39,384 bases of DNA from Flavihumibacter sp. CACIAM 22H1 (GCF_001601815.1 NZ_LUKG01000004.1:41052-80435); one strand, 5' to 3'. Shown: positions 26,272-35,094, counted from the stretch's first letter. Translations and numbers: made by a program. Notes: a model not told the origin generated them from the sequence alone.

Positions 26272-28293
26272 ATGCGCAGTATCTGTCTTTTGATGCTAAT
26301 TTTTATAAATGGAATTGTCCAGGGCCAGCCGCAGCACAATAATGTTGCTGACTGGATGAACGGCTTTGATAAGAGAAAAGCCGCCGCCATAGATTCGCTG
26401 AGCAACTACCCCGCCCAGGATACTGCACGCATTAACCGGCTGATCCGGCTTATCAATACGGCTTATTTTCAACAACAACGCCGACAACTGATTCCCTACT
26501 GGAAGGAATGCCTGCAACTAAGTAAGCAGCGTAGCTATTCAAAAGGACTTGCTGCCGCTTTTTTATGGAACGCTTATTATCGCAGAGGCGAACAGGACCT
26601 CCAGGGATTTCATCGCTTTACCGATTCTGCCATCACCTACAGCAGGCAGGATACAACCAACCGGGCAGCCTGGGCCAACATACATCGCATAAAAGGCCTC
26701 CAGTACCAGGAAGAGGAAAATTACCATGCCGCATTAAAACATTATTTTGAAGCGCTCCGGTATTACGATACCGTGCAGGATGTAAACCGTATGCATCTGT
26801 TACAGAATATCAGCAGTTCTTATCTCCAACTCAATAACCTGGCACAGGCAGAAATGTATGCCCGAAAAGGAGCCCTGCTGGCCGATATCCTGTCCCTGCC
26901 CAAAACCATCCAATTACAGGCATACGCTACCCTGGCTTCCGTGCTGCTGAAAAGAGAAGAGCCGGATGAAGCCCTGCCCTACCTCCAAAAAGTTGACGCC
27001 TTTATGCCAGACACCATTGAAAGGGCCCTGAGCGCAAACCATTACCTTGATATGGGCCATTATTTTTTCAAAAAACAACACTATGATTCGTCGCTGCAAC
27101 ATTATCAACGGGGATATGAACTGGCCAGTTCCGGTAAACATAAAATCAATACCTATGGAGCATTGAACTACCTCTTTCAAAATACCCTTCTTCTGGGAAG
27201 AAAAAAGGAGGCGTACCATTATGCAACCCTGGGGCTCGCAGAAGCAGCGCATTCCGGCAAAGCAATTTACCGGATTAATGCCCTATTAAATATGAGCGAT
27301 TATGAAGCGGCTGCCGGAAATACCCGCAAAGCCTTTGCTTATCTGAAAAAGGCAGTCATCCTTAAAGACCAGTTTTCCCGCGAAAACAACCAAACATCTC
27401 TTAACAACCTGGCAGTCTTATACGAAACAGCCCAAAAAGAACATACCATACAGGTGCTGGACCAGGAAAACCAATTGAGGGCCGCAGCCCTTGAACGGCA
27501 ATCTTTCCGGAATAAAGTATACGGTATTTTGCTATTATTACTGGCATTTTTACTGCTGCTTATTTACCGGTATTACGTAAACCAGCAGAAGATTCAGCAG
27601 CAACAGGTACAGATCCAGCAACAGAAAATAGTAGACCTGGAAAAAGATCATCAGCTGCTTCATATGACTGCCATGTTACGTGGACAGGAAGAAGAACGAT
27701 CCAGGATTGCACGTGATTTACATGATGGTATCGGAAGCCTGCTTTCGGGCATTAAATTATCTTTTACCGGTTTCCGGGAAAACGGTTTTGTTCATCAGGC
27801 GCAGCTCGCAAACTTTGATCGGAGCCTGGCTATGCTCGATAATTCAATTGCAGACCTCCACAGGATCGCCTATAACCTGATGCCAGACGCTTTGCTCAAA
27901 TTCGGTTTGCCAGAAGCGGTGGAAGATTTATGCGATATGATTCGGAATTCTACCAGCCTGCAGGTTAGTTTTCAATACACGGGCGAACCCCGTAACTGGG
28001 AGCCCGGTAGTTCTATCTATTTATACCGAATTATACAGGAATTGGTCAATAATGTGGCTAAACATGCGCAGGCAAAAAATCTTTTGGTTGAAATGACCCT
28101 GGTTGAAAACAGCTTAACCATTACCGTGGAGGATGACGGGGTTGGGTTTGATCCGGACGCAGCCAATGCACATAAAGGAAATGGATTAAATAATATCCGG
28201 TACCGGACGGAACTGCTGGGTGGTAATGCCGAAATTATAACTGCACCGGCCCAGGGTACATCCATCATTTTAGCAGTTGATTTAGTAGTATGA
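26272..28293 (+). CDS. TPR-containing sensor histidine kinase, NarX/HisKA_3 type
   Basis: A 673-residue membrane sensor kinase. I chose ATG 26272, preceded by a good ribosome site GGAGGAG, since it begins a signal peptide (MRSICLLMLIFINGIVQG); the track start overlaps the antiporter. A candidate promoter TTG-N18-TAGTTTTA, one base off the consensus, lies at 26226-26254. The extracytoplasmic part (about 20-410) is helical with tetratricopeptide-like repeats; one membrane helix lies at about 415-436 (ILLLLLAFLLLLIYRYYV), then a Gln-rich coiled coil. The dimerisation/phosphoacceptor box is ERSRIARDLHDGIGSLLSG with H484, and the ATPase domain includes IIQELVNNVAKHAQ (about 583-596) and VEDDGVGFD. 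Its stop overlaps the response regulator start, so the pair is coupled. Confidence 0.93.
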   Translation: MRSICLLMLIFINGIVQGQPQHNNVADWMNGFDKRKAAAIDSLSNYPAQDTARINRLIRLINTAYFQQQRRQLIPYWKECLQLSKQRSYSKGLAAAFLWNAYYRRGEQDLQGFHRFTDSAITYSRQDTTNRAAWANIHRIKGLQYQEEENYHAALKHYFEALRYYDTVQDVNRMHLLQNISSSYLQLNNLAQAEMYARKGALLADILSLPKTIQLQAYATLASVLLKREEPDEALPYLQKVDAFMPDTIERALSANHYLDMGHYFFKKQHYDSSLQHYQRGYELASSGKHKINTYGALNYLFQNTLLLGRKKEAYHYATLGLAEAAHSGKAIYRINALLNMSDYEAAAGNTRKAFAYLKKAVILKDQFSRENNQTSLNNLAVLYETAQKEHTIQVLDQENQLRAAALERQSFRNKVYGILLLLLAFLLLLIYRYYVNQQKIQQQQVQIQQQKIVDLEKDHQLLHMTAMLRGQEEERSRIARDLHDGIGSLLSGIKLSFTGFRENGFVHQAQLANFDRSLAMLDNSIADLHRIAYNLMPDALLKFGLPEAVEDLCDMIRNSTSLQVSFQYTGEPRNWEPGSSIYLYRIIQELVNNVAKHAQAKNLLVEMTLVENSLTITVEDDGVGFDPDAANAHKGNGLNNIRYRTELLGGNAEIITAPAQGTSIILAVDLVV

Positions 28294-28910
28294 TAAAAAT
28301 CTTTATAGTCGATGATCATGCCGTTTTAGTAGAAGGTATTTATGCATTGTTGCAACAGGAACCCGATATGGAAGTGGTGGGGCATGCCGGAACCGGTCAG
28401 CGTTGTTTGCAATTTTTCTTATCCGGACAGGCCGACCTGGTTTTACTGGATATTAATCTTCCGGATATAAGCGGGCTCGATTTGTGTAAGCAATTACTAC
28501 TGGCCCGCCCTGCAGTAAAAATTCTGGCGCTTACCACACACGGACAAATGTCTTTCGTCAAAAAGATGATGGAAGCCGGGGCATGCGGTTACCTGCTGAA
28601 AAATTCCGGCAAAAAAGAAATGGTAACGGCAATTCGTGAAGTGGCTGCCGGTATGCACTACCTCAGCTTCGAAGTGGCCCAGCTAATGAAGACGGCGACC
28701 CGGCAGGAACAACAATACCCGCTACTGACCCGGCGCGAAAAAGAAATCCTGAAAAGCGTTTGTGAAGGGTTTACCAATGCCCAAACCGCGGAACGTTTCC
28801 ACCTCAGTATTGATACGATCGACACCCATCGGAAAAATCTCTATGCTAAACTCCAGGTTAACAATACTGCCCAGCTTATGCGGCGTGCGTTGGAATTGGG
28901 GCTTCAATGA
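28290..28910 (+). CDS. NarL/FixJ-family response regulator (receiver + LuxR-type HTH)
   Basis: A 206-residue response regulator that receives phosphate from the kinase just upstream and binds DNA. The receiver is residues 1-~120, with the acidic pair in IFIVDDH, phospho-acceptor D54 in LVLLDINLPD, LALTTHG and the lysine in YLLKNSG. The LuxR-type helix-turn-helix lies at about 145-205: LLTRREKEILKSVCEGFTNAQTAERFHLSIDTIDTHRKNLYAKL. ATG 28290 overlaps the kinase stop by 4 bases (ATGA), typical translational coupling. Its last 35 bases overlap the convergent hydrolase gene. Targets unknown. Confidence 0.95.
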   Translation: MIKIFIVDDHAVLVEGIYALLQQEPDMEVVGHAGTGQRCLQFFLSGQADLVLLDINLPDISGLDLCKQLLLARPAVKILALTTHGQMSFVKKMMEAGACGYLLKNSGKKEMVTAIREVAAGMHYLSFEVAQLMKTATRQEQQYPLLTRREKEILKSVCEGFTNAQTAERFHLSIDTIDTHRKNLYAKLQVNNTAQLMRRALELGLQ

Positions 28911-29745
28911 TGCTCAACAGGGCATCCCATAAGCAAAGACTGAATTTTTTCCGGAAAATACCGGAATGTCCAACGGGCTCTTTGGTAAATTCACTGGTCA
29001 TCAGTTTTTGAATCCGTTTGGGGGCGGCCGGATAAAACTGCATAAATGCGGGGGCGGTAATATCATTGGCAATATAATCATCCGCACAATAAACAGCATG
29101 AATTGGAACAGTAAACTGGCTAAAGCTGTCTGATTGAAATTTATCCTGTAGCAAAGCCCTGAAATAATATTTATTTGTACACCAACTGCGCCACTCCATT
29201 AAAATGCCCGTAGGAAGATTTTCTCCCCAGCCAATTTTTTTCATGGGTGCATACCCATATACGGAAGTAAGCAGGGGCGCAGCCAGGTACCAAAGTAACC
29301 AGATTTCTACCCGTTTATTCAAGGGAAAATACCCATAATAGCCCAGGGCCGCATTTAGCGCAATTACTTTTTTCAGGTGTTGCTGCGCACGAATAAAACC
29401 AACCAGTTGTGCTCCCATACTATGCCCGAGCCAGGTGATAGCTGTAAGGCCTTTTTCATTCACCAGGAAATCCAGGGCAGCATTCATATCATACAATCCC
29501 CATTCCTGTAAACGGACTTTCGAACGCCTGATATCAGTGGCTGCAGAGCCGCCGATTCCCCGGTAGTCGTACAATAATACATTGTATCCCTGCTGGATGA
29601 GATAGTGCGAAAAAGACAGGTAGTATTCTTTTTTAATGCCGGTGGCGGCGCTCAGAACAATGGTTCCTATGGCTCCGTTGATCGGGCAGCCGTAAAGTGC
29701 AGAAAGGCGCTGACCGTCTTCCGCCACTATAAAATAATGTTGCAT
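28876..29745 (-). CDS. Alpha/beta-fold hydrolase
   Basis: A 289-residue cytoplasmic alpha/beta hydrolase, esterase-like. Visible: the oxyanion region TIVLSAATGIKKEYYLSFSHYL, LLYDYRGIGGS near residue 58-68, the nucleophile elbow GHSMGAQLVG (serine about residue 108), an acidic candidate in VYCADDYIAN (about 221-226), and a late histidine in EPVGHSGIF (about 262). So a full Ser-Asp-His triad is present. The substrate cannot be told; it resembles COG4757-type proteins. It is convergent with the response regulator, and the coding regions overlap by 35 bases. It is divergent from the LacI gene across 129 bases. Confidence 0.85.
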   Translation of the reverse strand: MQHYFIVAEDGQRLSALYGCPINGAIGTIVLSAATGIKKEYYLSFSHYLIQQGYNVLLYDYRGIGGSAATDIRRSKVRLQEWGLYDMNAALDFLVNEKGLTAITWLGHSMGAQLVGFIRAQQHLKKVIALNAALGYYGYFPLNKRVEIWLLWYLAAPLLTSVYGYAPMKKIGWGENLPTGILMEWRSWCTNKYYFRALLQDKFQSDSFSQFTVPIHAVYCADDYIANDITAPAFMQFYPAAPKRIQKLMTSEFTKEPVGHSGIFRKKFSLCLWDALLSIIEAPIPTHAA

Positions 29746-29874
29746 AAAGCGTATTGGTTCTTGCGGAAGAATGAAAGTACAGCGGTCTGGCTGGCTATTT
29801 ATACCGTAAAAGAGTGAATTTTAAAAGAACTAAATCAAAGAAAACTGATATATTGAAGCCATTATCTGCTTATT

Positions 29875-30888
29875 ATGTCAACGGTTTCGCTTAAGGATAT
29901 TGCTGAAAAAGCCGGAGTTTCGGTTACCCTGGTTTCTTATGTGTTAAACAACCAGCACGAGAACAGGATTAAAAAAGAAACGGCGGATAAAATCAGGAAA
30001 GTTGCCAAATTGCTCAACTATCAGAAGAATATTGTTGCCCGTAGTTTAAAAACCAGTAAAACACAGAGCATTGGGTTAATTGTTTCAGATATTGCCAATC
30101 CTTTTTTTGCGCAATTAGCCCGGTGTATTGAGGACGAAGCCGATCGGCAGGGGTATGCGGTGATTTTTGCCAGTTCGGATGAAGATCCTGCCAAATTCAA
30201 ACGCATGCTTGATTTTATGGCTACCCGCCAGGTAGACGGCTTGTTGATTGCGGCTCCTGCGGGAAGCGAATCAACCCTGCGAAACATTAAAAAAACGGGC
30301 GTTCCTTTTGTATTGATCGACCGTTACTTTCCGGGTGTTAAGACCGACTACGTGGGCTTGAATAATTATGATGCGGCCTACAGAGCAGTGCAACACCTGC
30401 TGGCTCAAAAGAAGAAACGAATTGGAATGATTGGATTCAGTACCCCCCTTCACACCTTGCAGGAAAGAACCAGGGGCTATCGCGATGCATTGAAAGATGC
30501 AGGTATCCGAATTGAAAAAAGCTGGCTGAAGGAATTAGGAACTTCCGTTAATTATGCAGAAATCAGGGCCTCAATGGAGGCATTGTTAAAACTATCGAAG
30601 CCGATCGATGGCATTTTCTGCGCCTCCAACCTCATGTCGGGCTATAGCTTGCAATACCTGCATGCGCAGCAGGTGAAAGTGCCGGAAAAGATAGCACTGG
30701 TCGGGTTCGACAGTATGGATGATTTTGAACTCTTTGATGCGCCTTACGCGTATATCCGGCAACCTATCCGTGAAATGGGATCATTGGCCATTCAGCAGCT
30801 CCTTTCCAAATTAAATACTGAAAACAAGGCGGTTTTCCTGGAACTTCAGGCTGAACTGATCCTGAAACATCCTGCCCGGCACATGTAA
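29875..30888 (+). CDS. LacI-family transcriptional regulator
   Basis: A 337-residue regulator with a short N-terminal helix-turn-helix (VSLKDIAEKAGVSVTLVSYVLNNQHENRIKKETADKI, about 4-40), a hinge helix (KNIVARSLKTSKT), and a periplasmic-binding-protein-like ligand domain (IGLIVSDIANPFFAQLARCIEDEADRQGY; GFSTPLHTLQERTRGYRDAL; VALVGFDSMDDFELFDAPYAYIRQPIREMG). The ligand is probably a sugar or related metabolite, as in this family. A perfect LacI-type palindrome is found 2.1 kb away between the MFS gene and its divergent neighbour, so those genes may be targets. It is followed, convergently, by the NagD-like gene. Confidence 0.94.
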   Translation: MSTVSLKDIAEKAGVSVTLVSYVLNNQHENRIKKETADKIRKVAKLLNYQKNIVARSLKTSKTQSIGLIVSDIANPFFAQLARCIEDEADRQGYAVIFASSDEDPAKFKRMLDFMATRQVDGLLIAAPAGSESTLRNIKKTGVPFVLIDRYFPGVKTDYVGLNNYDAAYRAVQHLLAQKKKRIGMIGFSTPLHTLQERTRGYRDALKDAGIRIEKSWLKELGTSVNYAEIRASMEALLKLSKPIDGIFCASNLMSGYSLQYLHAQQVKVPEKIALVGFDSMDDFELFDAPYAYIRQPIREMGSLAIQQLLSKLNTENKAVFLELQAELILKHPARHM

Positions 30889-30893
30889 GCCGC

Positions 30894-31712
30894 TTATACA
30901 AAGCTGTTATATCCTTTTTTCTTGCGGATTACATCCTGAAAAAATCCTGGCTCCAGTAAATCCTTTATGGAGTCTATGACAAAATCCGGTGCATAGCTAA
31001 ACTGATCCAGGTCTTCTTTTTTTGTAACACCCGATAAGGTTAGTACGGTTGTAAAACCCATGGTGCCGGCACCCAGGATATCGGTAGACATGGTATCGCC
31101 GATCATAATGGTTTCATCAGTTGATAAATCAAGTTTTTTTCTTGCCATGCGCATCATTACCGGGCTGGGTTTACCTACACTAAAAGCTTTTTTACCGGTT
31201 GCGCATTCAATCATCGATACAAAGGCCCCGCAACCCGCTCTGAATTTTCCATTGCCTACCGGGCAATTCGGATCCATATTAGTGGCAATTAATTTTGCTC
31301 CGTTCATTACCATATTAATGGCTTTATCTACTGATTCGAGCATAATTGTTCTGCCTTCGCCGATAATGACATAATCCGGGCTCTCATCCACAATTGAATA
31401 ACCTATGGAATGCAACTCTGTTAATAAGCCGCCTTCACCTATTACATAGGCAGTGCCGGATTCTTTCCGCGAAGCCAGGTATTTGGCGGTTGCCATACCA
31501 CAGGTAAATATATCCTCATCCTGCACATCAAACCCCATGCGTTGCAGTTTGTAGCAAACATCCCGATTGGTACGCTGACTGTTATTGGTTAAAAAAAGGA
31601 AGGGGAATCCTGCTGCTTTCAAAAAATCAATGAAGTCGAGTGCACCAGGTATGGGCTGGCTACCCTTGTACACCACTCCGTCCATATCAATTAAAAATCC
31701 GGGCTTGTTCAT
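30894..31712 (-). CDS. NagD/UmpH-like HAD-IIA phosphatase
   Basis: A 272-residue HAD-superfamily phosphatase of the NagD class, acting on nucleotide or sugar phosphates in the cytoplasm. Motif I is FLIDMDGVVYKG (nucleophile D9, D11), motif II is FLTNNSQRT, the cap region is ~80-190, motif III lysine is in FSVGKPSPVM, and motif IV is MIGDTMSTDILGA. All key residues are present. The start at 31712 matches the usual MNKPGFLIDMDG beginning. The terminator of the upstream MFS gene lies 16 bases before this start, so its own promoter, if any, must overlap that structure. It is convergent with LacI, with 5 bases between the stops. Confidence 0.9.
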   Translation of the reverse strand: MNKPGFLIDMDGVVYKGSQPIPGALDFIDFLKAAGFPFLFLTNNSQRTNRDVCYKLQRMGFDVQDEDIFTCGMATAKYLASRKESGTAYVIGEGGLLTELHSIGYSIVDESPDYVIIGEGRTIMLESVDKAINMVMNGAKLIATNMDPNCPVGNGKFRAGCGAFVSMIECATGKKAFSVGKPSPVMMRMARKKLDLSTDETIMIGDTMSTDILGAGTMGFTTVLTLSGVTKKEDLDQFSYAPDFVIDSIKDLLEPGFFQDVIRKKKGYNSFV

Positions 31713-31727
31713 TTGTTCAGGTTGATG

Positions 31728-31760
31728 AAAAAAAAATGCCAGGGATTGGTATACCTGGCA
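31728..31760 (-). terminator. Rho-independent terminator after the MFS gene
   Basis: On the minus strand TGCCAGG (31760-31754), a 10-base loop and CCTGGCA (31743-31737) are followed at once by nine Ts (31736-31728). It lies 54 bases after the MFS stop and 16 bases before the NagD-like start. Confidence 0.85.
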
Positions 31761-31814
31761 AACAATTGATACGAATATACGGAATTTAACAACTTGTCTT
31801 CTTTAAATAATTGT

Positions 31815-32996
31815 TTAGTGTGCAGGCATGCAAACCGGTGCTCTTTCATCCGACGATTTATATTTCAGCAGAAAGAAAACACTTAATCCTAAACCGCCTA
31901 AAGCCATAAGTGCACCAGCGAGCGATGGATAATTGAATCCAAGTCCATAAGCCAGTGGAAGGCCTCCAAAATACGCGCCCAATGAATTTGCAATATTGAA
32001 AGCTGCCTGCATGAAAGCGGCTCCCATACGTGCTGCATCTTTAGCCGTACTGATCATGAGCATATTGATGGGAGAGGAAACCGCCATAGCAAGCAGACCA
32101 CACAGAAAGGTAAGCACGAGTGAAAAATACTGGTTATCGGAAAAGAAAAATACTGCCAGTAGCGTTACTACCTGTAACATAAATAAAAAAATTGCTGCTT
32201 TATCCGGGCGGATTTTATCTGCCATAATTCCTCCGAGTATATTACCAATTACCATCCCTAATCCGGCCAATAGCATAATATAAGGAACAAAAGAAGGCGA
32301 GAAACGTGAAACATGTATGGAAAGGGGAGCTACATAACTGAACCAGGCAAAGAGCCCGCCAAAACCAATAGCAGTGATCAGCAGAATCAGCCATGCTTTT
32401 CCGGTTTTAAAGAATTGTAATTCTTCTTTCACGGAACTGTTTTCAGGTACCGGTTGATCTGGTAGCCATTTATTGATAAAGAATACCGTAATTGCTCCGA
32501 TCAACGCTACAATCCCAAAGGCATAGCGCCAGCTGAGTACATGCCCGATAAAGGTAACCAGGGGCACCATGGCCAAATTGGCAACCGTTAAACCCAGGAA
32601 CATCATTGATATGGATTGTGCCTGTTTTCCTTCTTTCGCAAGCTGAGACGCTACCACAGCGCCAATACCAAAAAAGGCCCCATGGGGTAATCCGGAAAGA
32701 AAGCGAAGCAGCATCAGTGCCTCGAAGTTGGGAGCCAGCCCGGATAAACCGTTAAACAGGGTAAAAATGGCCATCAGTGCCAACAGTGTTTTTTTGGGGT
32801 TATACCTGCTAGACAAAGCCACCAGCAGCGGTGCCCCTACTACTACCCCGAGCGCATAGGCAGAAATCAGGTAACCTGCTTTTGGTATACTTACTTCAAA
32901 AGAACCTGCTACATCGGGTAACAGCCCCATAATTACAAATTCTGTGGTTCCGATTCCCAGTCCCCCGAGTGTTAAAGGAAAAATGCGTTTATTCAT
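31815..32996 (-). CDS. AraJ-like MFS transporter, sugar or drug efflux type
   Basis: A 393-residue major facilitator transporter with 12 membrane helices. It resembles the AraJ group of sugar/drug exporters closely in sequence: GTTEFVIMGLLPDVA at the first helix, ISAYALGVVVGAPLLVALSSRYNPKKTL, RFLSGLPHGAFFGIGAVVASQLAKEGK, and LGMVIGNILGGIMADK. Many positions match E. coli AraJ (for example YALGVVVGAP, SGFPHGAFFG). It is divergent from the Gfo/Idh-like gene and the shared gap carries the perfect palindrome GTTGAAACGTTTCAAC. A terminator follows it. The transported compound is not predictable, and I would not claim arabinose export. Confidence 0.9.
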   Translation of the reverse strand: MNKRIFPLTLGGLGIGTTEFVIMGLLPDVAGSFEVSIPKAGYLISAYALGVVVGAPLLVALSSRYNPKKTLLALMAIFTLFNGLSGLAPNFEALMLLRFLSGLPHGAFFGIGAVVASQLAKEGKQAQSISMMFLGLTVANLAMVPLVTFIGHVLSWRYAFGIVALIGAITVFFINKWLPDQPVPENSSVKEELQFFKTGKAWLILLITAIGFGGLFAWFSYVAPLSIHVSRFSPSFVPYIMLLAGLGMVIGNILGGIMADKIRPDKAAIFLFMLQVVTLLAVFFFSDNQYFSLVLTFLCGLLAMAVSSPINMLMISTAKDAARMGAAFMQAAFNIANSLGAYFGGLPLAYGLGFNYPSLAGALMALGGLGLSVFFLLKYKSSDERAPVCMPAH

Positions 32997-33027
32997 AATA
33001 GGCCTGATTCTTGCACAAATACGTTTA

Positions 33028-33043
33028 GTTGAAACGTTTCAAC
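33028..33043. promoter_or_regulatory. LacI-family operator palindrome in a divergent promoter region
   Basis: GTTGAAACGTTTCAAC is a perfect 16-base palindrome with central CG, the form of LacI-family operators. It overlaps a candidate plus-strand promoter (TTG at 33029-33031, a 21-base spacer, TAACTTAG with one mismatch) and the likely minus-strand promoter of the MFS gene. Confidence 0.75.
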
Positions 33044-33082
33044 AAAATTATGTAACTTAGTGTAAATTGTACACATCACGCT

Positions 33083-33376
33083 ATGAAAAATTTGTTAATC
33101 GGTGGGCTGATTCTTGGAGAGTCGCCCGCAGGCACAAGCTGGAAGCTTGATTTACAACAACATAAAGACTGTATTATCCGTAAAATATATACAGCCGATC
33201 CGGCTGCCGCCAACAGTATACGCCAGGCCTTCCCGGATGCCGAACTGGTTTTTGAAGGGAATGAGCTGCTGGAAGACCAGGAAATTTCATTGGTACTCGT
33301 AGTGCCACCCCTGCCCGTTCAGGCACCTAGTATCGGAAAAATGCTGGCTTCCGGAAAACATGTACGCATAGTATAA
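33083..33376 (+). CDS. Short protein like the N-terminal Rossmann half of Gfo/Idh/MocA oxidoreductases
   Basis: A 97-residue protein resembling only the NAD-binding beginning of Gfo/Idh/MocA proteins: a first strand MKNLLIGGLILGE, IYTADPAAANSIRQAFPDAELVFEGNELLEDQEISLVLVVPPLP, and IGKMLASGKHVRIV just before the stop. In full-length relatives this last piece reads GKHV followed by the catalytic EKP motif, which is missing. The usual glycine loop GxGxxG at the first strand is also weak. It could be a broken gene or a small stand-alone protein; the frame is clean and it has a promoter of its own. It lies divergent from the MFS gene and shares the LacI-type operator. Confidence 0.55.
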   Translation: MKNLLIGGLILGESPAGTSWKLDLQQHKDCIIRKIYTADPAAANSIRQAFPDAELVFEGNELLEDQEISLVLVVPPLPVQAPSIGKMLASGKHVRIV

Positions 33377-33438
33377 ACGAACATTATTTTTCAGAATAAT
33401 TAATCGGATAGGGAAGGAGTTTGTCAATTTTCTATAAA

Positions 33439-33455
33439 TTGCAACATTGTTTCAA
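33439..33455 (+). promoter_or_regulatory. Candidate Zur/Fur-type operator, site 1
   Basis: TTGCAACATTGTTTCAA reads TTGCAACA-T-TGTTTCAA, a palindrome with one mismatch. It sits directly before ATG 33458 of the His/Cys protein, whose unit includes the CobW GTPase. The same core is found before the flavoprotein gene (site 2). Confidence 0.5.
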
Positions 33456-33457
33456 AA

Positions 33458-33796
33458 ATGAAATCCCTCTCCAGCTATAAAATTACCTTCTCCAGCTTAT
33501 TGCTGCTGTTATACGGTTTCATAGCAACACCTGTTCAGCTATGGCATCACCATGCAGCCCCCCAGGAGGCTGAAGAAGGAAAGCTGCAGGTTGCGGAAAT
33601 GCGCCCGGCAGATCAGCCGGAGCTACACACCAACTGTTCCGTTTGTGCACATGCGTATACCGTTTACCTGCAGGATCAGTTACTCCATTTATATGTAAAC
33701 GAGCCTGTTTTTGCCCGCTTGTTTGCTATGCCTTTGTTTCAATTAGACGCAACAGCGCTTGCAAACAGGTTATACCGCGGACCGCCGCCAGCATAA
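33458..33796 (+). CDS. Small exported protein with His and Cys pairs, possible metal binder
   Basis: I do not recognise a named family. It is 112 residues with an N-terminal hydrophobic segment (KITFSSLLLLLYGFIATPVQ) acting as a signal peptide or anchor, then LWHHH (residues 28-32) and HTNCSVCAHAY (57-67) with cysteines 60 and 63 flanked by histidines. This layout suggests metal binding outside the cytoplasm. The gene ends with RLYRGPPPA. It is 74 bases before the CobW-type GTPase, in the same direction, and a candidate Zur-type palindrome lies 2 bases before the start codon. Together these suggest a zinc-shortage response, which is inference. Confidence 0.65.
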   Translation: MKSLSSYKITFSSLLLLLYGFIATPVQLWHHHAAPQEAEEGKLQVAEMRPADQPELHTNCSVCAHAYTVYLQDQLLHLYVNEPVFARLFAMPLFQLDATALANRLYRGPPPA

Positions 33797-33870
33797 TCAT
33801 TTTTTTCTGGTTCCTGCCTCTTTTACAGGCAGGTTATTATTGCTAATTCAGCCTTTTAAAACAAACTACT

Positions 33871-35064
33871 ATGACTAAAAAGTTGCCGGTAACCGTCTTA
33901 AGCGGTTTTCTGGGTGCCGGAAAAACCACCCTGTTAAATCATGTATTGCACAATAAAGAGGGACTTCGGGTTGCCGTAATCGTGAACGATATGAGTGAAG
34001 TAAATATAGATGCCCAAAGAGTAAAAAATGAACATACCCTGCATAAAACCGAAGAGAAACTGGTCGAAATGAGCAATGGCTGTATTTGTTGTACGCTGCG
34101 GGAAGACTTACTAATTGAAGTTGAAAAATTAGCAAAGGAAAACAGGTTCGACTACCTGCTGATCGAAAGTACCGGCATAAGTGAACCAATTCCGGTAGCA
34201 CAAACATTTAGTTACCAAGACGAGCAAAGTGGTATTGACCTGGGTAAAATTGCCCGGTTAGATACCCTTGTAACCGTGGTAGATGCTTTTAATTTTATCC
34301 GCGACTACTCAACGATGGACAACCTGCAAGACCGGGCATTGACCGATATGAAGGCAGATCAGCGTACAATTGTAGACCTGCTTACCGACCAGGTTGAGTT
34401 TGCCAACGTGTTACTCCTGAATAAAATTGATCTTGTGTCCGAAGAGCAGGCTGGTAGAATACGAGCGTTGCTGCAACAACTCAACCCGGCTGCCCGAATC
34501 CTTGAAACCAGCTTTGGAAAAATTGCCCCCCACGAAATACTAAACACCGGTTTATTTGATTTCGAAACATCCAGCCAGACGGAGAACTGGGTACAGGAGC
34601 GGGAGCAATTGCATGTACCCGAAACCGATGCATACGGCATTTCTTCCTTTGTATTCAGGACTAAACAGCCTTTTCACCCGGAACGATTCTGGACCTACTT
34701 AAATGAACAGTGGCCCGCCAATATTATTCGGAGTAAAGGTGTTTTCTGGATGGCGAGCCGCCCTCTTGATGCCCTGAACTGGAACCAGGCAGGGGGTAGT
34801 TTGCGGGTTGATAAAGCCGGTGTCTGGTGGTGTTCCATGCCCTATGGCGAACGAATCAGGTATGCATCCTTTGTTGATAACAAGCAGGAAATTGAACAAC
34901 GGTGGCACAAAGATTTCGGCGATCGGTTTAATGAACTGGTAATGATCGGGCAAGAACTCGATAAAGCCCTAATCGAGGAACAACTCCAGGCATGTATCTG
35001 TACCAGAACGGAAATAGAAGCCATGCAAAATGGCAAGCCATTTAAAGATCGTTTTCCTTTATAA
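33871..35064 (+). CDS. CobW/COG0523 GTPase, ZagA/YciC-like zinc metallochaperone
   Basis: A 397-residue G3E GTPase, the length of B. subtilis YciC/ZagA. The P-loop is [14 protein letters not shown] (residues 11-24), the metal motif is [11 protein letters not shown] (CxCC at 71-74), the Walker B-like motif is [11 protein letters not shown], the G4-like motif is LLNKIDLVS, and the C-terminal CobW_C domain (about 290-385) ends in a Cys-rich ACICTRTE. Members deliver zinc or another metal to target enzymes under shortage. It follows the His/Cys protein and is probably in the same unit behind the candidate Zur-type site. No Zur/Fur gene is in the window, so the metal is a family-based inference. 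Confidence 0.92.
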   Translation: MTKKLPVTVLSGFLGAGKTTLLNHVLHNKEGLRVAVIVNDMSEVNIDAQRVKNEHTLHKTEEKLVEMSNGCICCTLREDLLIEVEKLAKENRFDYLLIESTGISEPIPVAQTFSYQDEQSGIDLGKIARLDTLVTVVDAFNFIRDYSTMDNLQDRALTDMKADQRTIVDLLTDQVEFANVLLLNKIDLVSEEQAGRIRALLQQLNPAARILETSFGKIAPHEILNTGLFDFETSSQTENWVQEREQLHVPETDAYGISSFVFRTKQPFHPERFWTYLNEQWPANIIRSKGVFWMASRPLDALNWNQAGGSLRVDKAGVWWCSMPYGERIRYASFVDNKQEIEQRWHKDFGDRFNELVMIGQELDKALIEEQLQACICTRTEIEAMQNGKPFKDRFPL

Positions 35065-35065
35065 A

Positions 35066-35080
35066 TGCAACATTGATGCA
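35066..35080 (+). promoter_or_regulatory. Candidate Zur/Fur-type operator, site 2
   Basis: TGCAACATTGATGCA reads TGCAACA-T-TGATGCA with one mismatch, and shares TATAAA-TGCAACATTG and a following CAAAAA with site 1 at 33439. It lies 2 bases after the CobW stop and upstream of the flavoprotein. Confidence 0.5.
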
Positions 35081-35094
35081 AAAAACATATCTTT

